NCBI GenBank assembly: GCA_903970295.1
Contig: CAJCHQ010000938.1
Span: forward strand, 1-9,281
From: Bryobacterales bacterium
GTDB lineage: Bacteria; Cyanobacteriota; Vampirovibrionia; Obscuribacterales; Obscuribacteraceae
DNA length: 9,281 bases
Direction of reading: 5' to 3'
Part shown: positions 7,197 through 9,281 of the stretch, in pieces
How positions within the stretch are numbered: position 1 is the stretch's first letter
Layout: each line of letters starts with the position of its first letter
Position numbers and translations under genes: made by a program
The notes under the pieces: model-generated
What the model saw: the letters and a program-made list of their open reading frames with translations, nothing else
Told to the model about the DNA's origin: nothing
Database searches by the model: none

Positions 7197-7450
7197 ATAT
7201 AGTCTTCCCAGTCTTCGCTGGCGAGCTTTTCCCCACGCGGTCTGGGCGCTACCGGCGCAAACTGCCGGCTGATCATTTCTATGTGTCTGGCATTCGGCGT
7301 GTCGGCCGTGAGCCGATCCTCGTACATGCCCCAATTCCAAGCGACGGGCTTTTTCTTTTTTTTAGCTCTGGCCAGCAGACTTTTGGTGGCGCCGATGATG
7401 GTGCCGAGTGCGGCATCGATGATTCCAATTGAGTTCAAAATGGCTTTCAT
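7178..7450 (-). CDS. Small hypothetical protein, hydrophobic N-terminus then lysine run (90 aa)
   Basis: I do not recognise this protein. It begins with a mildly hydrophobic, amphipathic stretch (residues 4-26, IIDAALGTIIGATKSLL), followed by five lysines (30-34) and a polar, proline- and acid-containing tail ending EDWEDYIPNGEM. This could be a membrane-associating or nucleic-acid-binding peptide, but neither is shown. The start at 7450 is chosen because GGAGA (7458-7462 on the reverse strand) is 7 bases upstream; an in-frame ATG at 7501 would add 17 basic residues without a ribosome site. The lysines are encoded partly by an A8 run (plus-strand T at 7356-7363), a possible slippage site. It is convergent with the MMT-like gene, with only 4 bases between stops. 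Confidence 0.6.
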   Translation of the reverse strand: MKAILNSIGIIDAALGTIIGATKSLLARAKKKKKPVAWNWGMYEDRLTADTPNARHIEMISRQFAPVAPRPRGEKLASEDWEDYIPNGEM

Positions 7451-7685
7451 CTCAGTTTCTCCGAGCTGTCTGCGATGCAAGCGGCGCAACTTCATAATCA
7501 AAGCATGATGCTTACAATTTGTGAAGTGTTTTAAGCTCTGTGAAAGATAGAACCTGTCTTAGGTTCCAGGGTTTGCCCGTAGTCGGCACCGAACCACTTT
7601 GATACCGCGCGTAGTGATCCAGTTGTCGTTGCGCTAGTGGTCAACTAACGCTTATGCGTGTATAGCGTTCGCTTGCCAAGCGCGG
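7451..7685. other. Intergenic stretch rich in small inverted repeats
   Basis: No gene is supported in this 235-base region between two reverse-strand genes. It holds several perfect inverted repeats: AAGCAT-G-ATGCTT (7501-7513), GAACCT with AGGTTC around a 5-base loop (7550-7566), AACGCT with AGCGTT around 11 bases (7647-7669), and CGCTTG-C-CAAGCG (7670-7682). The last two lie just beyond the stop of the 137-residue gene and may terminate it, though no T tract follows on the reverse strand. The first lies about 50 bases upstream of the chosen start of the 90-residue gene and could be an operator. Confidence 0.4.
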
Positions 7686-8099
7686 CTACGCGTATTGACG
7701 CAGCAACTGGTAGGCTTGCGGTGACATCACGGCAATGAACTGACGACCATCTTTGAGTTTGCAGATGACGCTTATCTGAGGATGGTTATTTGAGAAAAGC
7801 AAGCCAAGCGCGGCACCGCCCGCAGCGCCAATCAAACCGAAGAATCGCAATCCCAACATGGCACCGACGCCGGCAGTTACTACAGGCTCCAGCGCATCTT
7901 TGTTGATCTGATCTTTGAGATCGAGTTTAGATATATTGTTGGAGAGATTTACTGGCTCGGCTGTTGTACCACCTGATGGTGGTCTTTTGAGCTGGGATCC
8001 GCTCAGCTCCCAGGAACCGGTCAATATATCGCCGGCAATTATGTTCACTTTGGTGTCGGCGCCGGAATTGCGTAAAAGCGATTCAATATCAATATTCAC
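7686..8099 (-). CDS. Hypothetical protein with glycine-rich membrane-hairpin-like segment (137 aa)
   Basis: I do not recognise this protein. Its N-terminal part (1-70) is polar and ends in a charged stretch, KLDLKDQINKD. Residues 73-102 form a long hydrophobic, glycine-rich segment with repeated small residues (VGAMLG, IGAAGG, ALGLLF), a glycine-zipper pattern typical of membrane-inserting hairpins. One Arg (85) interrupts it. A short C-terminal part (109-137) contains VICKLKDGRQFIAVM, which reads as a beta hairpin, and ends QAYQLLRQYA. The start is GTG 8099, with GGAGA 6 bases upstream; the alternative TTG 8105 lies only one base from that site. No signal peptide is seen. A membrane-associated role is inferred from composition alone. 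Confidence 0.65.
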   Translation of the reverse strand: MNIDIESLLRNSGADTKVNIIAGDILTGSWELSGSQLKRPPSGGTTAEPVNLSNNISKLDLKDQINKDALEPVVTAGVGAMLGLRFFGLIGAAGGAALGLLFSNNHPQISVICKLKDGRQFIAVMSPQAYQLLRQYA

Positions 8100-8256
8100 G
8101 TTCAATCTCCGTCAATAGTTCTGAAACGTCTATTCCCACACTAGCAGATCCGAATCATCTAGATTTTACGAGACCAGTCTGATCCCTCGGGCTGGCCTGA
8201 TTGCTGAATTCCAGTGGCCGGAACAATTACGAATTAATGTGAAAAACTCAATCTGA
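8100..8256. other. Intergenic region between two reverse-strand hypothetical genes
   Basis: This 157-base stretch holds the ribosome site of the downstream 137-residue gene (reverse-strand GGAGA at 8106-8110) and presumably its promoter. I see no convincing -35/-10 pair and no terminator hairpin with a T tract. Confidence 0.4.
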
Positions 8257-8940
8257 TCAAATCTTCCAGATATCACCCAGCGAATTTTCGGGGCGTACGG
8301 GGAAGGTCAACAGCAAAGCCAGCAGTCGCCACAAATCTGGATTGTCCAGGATGTTTTCGTCAATGCCCAGGTCACGCAACAACCAGCGAGGCGGATATCC
8401 GTCGTCCAGACCGTGCATCATCGACAACAAGTAGGAATTGTTGCCAGGCTTGCATTTAAAGGAGTAATAGCGCAAAACCTCAATCAGCTGATGGCGAGCC
8501 GAGACGTCTCCTGGCGTCAAACTGGGTGCCGTTGGATCTTCTTCAGGCGCAGCCTTGAGCAATATCACCGCCGACAAAAAGTCGTGCATGCACTCTACGT
8601 CTGGCAGATCTTCAGTGGCATTGAGTATCGGCAGCATTTCGCTTTGCTGGTCAGCAAGAACGAGCTTGATATGTGGCTCTGCCAATTGATCGCCTGAGAC
8701 CTCGACACTCTGAATCGACTGATAGGGATGAAACACCTCACTGTCTTCATGCGACCAACGCAGACCGATGCTCGTAATCAAGATGTAGTCAACCTGAGTG
8801 TTTATATAAACACCAATCAATTGTTCGCCGCCGCCGAAATTTTCCAGATTCAAATCGTGTTCTTGCAACAACTCGCCTTTGATGAAGCTGTGTAGGTGTG
8901 AAAGATTGGCGAGGGCACTGGCTCTAATTAATGAAAACAT
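8257..8940 (-). CDS. Hypothetical protein with possible PH-like N-terminal domain (227 aa)
   Basis: A soluble, acidic protein without signal peptide or membrane helix. Residues about 40-105 alternate beta-like segments: IGVYINTQ, YILITSIGLRWS, then YQSIQSVEVSGD and IKLVLADQQ. The order 'line telling the protein is visible, aromatic strand, Y..I..V, K-L-V-L' resembles bacterial PH/GRAM-like domains, but this is a pattern impression, not a motif match. The C-terminal half (about 140-227) is helical, with RHQLIEVLRYYSFKC and DLWRLLALLLTFP, and ends GDIWKI. ATG 8940 is the first start available; its ribosome site is weak. It is divergent from the thiolase gene and lies upstream of two other unknown reverse-strand genes, separated from the next by 157 bases, so it is probably not tightly co-transcribed. 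Confidence 0.7.
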   Translation of the reverse strand: MFSLIRASALANLSHLHSFIKGELLQEHDLNLENFGGGEQLIGVYINTQVDYILITSIGLRWSHEDSEVFHPYQSIQSVEVSGDQLAEPHIKLVLADQQSEMLPILNATEDLPDVECMHDFLSAVILLKAAPEEDPTAPSLTPGDVSARHQLIEVLRYYSFKCKPGNNSYLLSMMHGLDDGYPPRWLLRDLGIDENILDNPDLWRLLALLLTFPVRPENSLGDIWKI

Positions 8941-9088
8941 GACTTATTCTGCAAGGGTGATGACCATGGCTAATCTTGCCTTGCTTGATATCATCGCAGC
9001 ATGATTGCCGCCAAGATTTAATGTATTGGGTTTTCAACCGCTTCAATATATTTGATACGTGAGCTTGCCGAATTGAAGGAGTTAACTA
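8941..9088. promoter_or_regulatory. Divergent promoter region between the 227-aa gene and the thiolase gene
   Basis: This 148-base region must contain promoters in both directions. For the thiolase, TTGGGT (9026-9031) and TATATT (9047-9052) form a candidate -35/-10 pair with a 15-base spacer, shorter than the optimum; an alternative -10 is TATTTG at 9049 with 17 bases. The thiolase ribosome site AAGGAG (9076-9081) is strong. Nothing comparable is visible for the reverse-strand gene. Confidence 0.35.
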
Positions 9089-9281
9089 ATGCGCGAAGCT
9101 GTAATTATCTCAACCGCCCGCACTCCGATCGGCAAAGCCGGCCGCGGAGCCTTCAACGATACGCACGGCGCAGTCTTAGCCGGACATGCAATCAAGCACG
9201 CAGTGGAGCGAGCCGGCATCGAAGCGGCTGAAGTGGAGGATGTGATCATGGGTTGTGCGCTGCCTGAGGCGGCCACAGGGC
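9089..9281 (+). CDS. Thiolase (acetyl-CoA acetyltransferase family), 5' part
   Basis: The first 64 codons of a gene cut by the right edge. The opening MREAVIISTARTPIGKAGRG, followed by GCALPEAATG after an AEVEDVIMG strand, is characteristic of the thiolase N-terminal domain. These enzymes condense or cleave acyl-CoA with CoA, in beta-oxidation or in acetoacetyl-CoA and polyhydroxyalkanoate synthesis. The catalytic cysteine normally falls near residue 90 and is outside the window, so the enzyme cannot be checked for activity or typed as degradative (FadA-like) or biosynthetic (AtoB/PhaA-like). The ATG is supported by AAGGAG 7 bases upstream. A following 3-hydroxyacyl-CoA dehydrogenase gene would favour beta-oxidation. 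Confidence 0.92.
   Translation, partial: MREAVIISTARTPIGKAGRGAFNDTHGAVLAGHAIKHAVERAGIEAAEVEDVIMGCALPEAATG

Noticed and set aside
7550..7566. Hairpin GAACCT...AGGTTC as a tRNA T-arm
   Set aside because: No acceptor, D-arm or anticodon arm can be built around it.
8984..8992. TGATATCA-like palindrome upstream of the thiolase
   Set aside because: It is too short to separate from chance in AT-rich intergenic DNA, and no second copy was seen nearby.

Overview
The window (about 50% GC, no tRNA, rRNA, CRISPR array or transposon seen) is an ordinary bacterial chromosomal segment with eight supportable protein genes. The periplasmic Spy/CpxP-like protein suggests a diderm. The mix of TPR/caspase proteins, small orphan proteins and a very large methionine S-methyltransferase-like enzyme would suit an environmental lineage such as an Obscuribacterales-type non-photosynthetic cyanobacterium. 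That taxonomic guess is an impression from gene style only and is weak.

Layout. 1-1180 (minus): an MFS transporter of the anion:cation symporter type, cut by the left edge. 1181-1387: divergent control region with two identical 11-bp direct repeats 52 bp apart. 1388-2047 (plus): exported, histidine-rich Spy/CpxP-like protein, closed by a hairpin terminator-like element at 2089-2112. 2161-4068 (plus): exported TPR / coiled-coil / caspase-fold protease. 4078-7173 (plus): 1031-residue methyltransferase-aminotransferase fusion with the architecture and signature motifs of plant methionine S-methyltransferase (MMT). It starts 9 bases after the caspase stop, so the two are probably co-transcribed. 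7178-8940 (minus): three small or medium proteins of unknown function (90, 137 and 227 residues), the first convergent with the MMT gene and only 4 bases away. 9089-9281 (plus): start of a thiolase gene, cut by the right edge.

The centre of interest is the MMT-like protein. Its N-terminal third is a SAM-dependent methyltransferase with the unusual GCIPQ motif. The remainder reads as two successive aminotransferase-like folds: a degenerate middle copy, then a C-terminal copy that keeps the usual PLP-binding residues. In plants this enzyme makes S-methylmethionine (SMM), a methyl and sulfur store and the precursor of DMSP in some species. No SMM-consuming gene (homocysteine methyltransferase, SMM decarboxylase or transaminase) is visible here, so the fate of any product is unknown. 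Pairing with an exported caspase-like protease is unexpected; a functional link is inference from gene order only.
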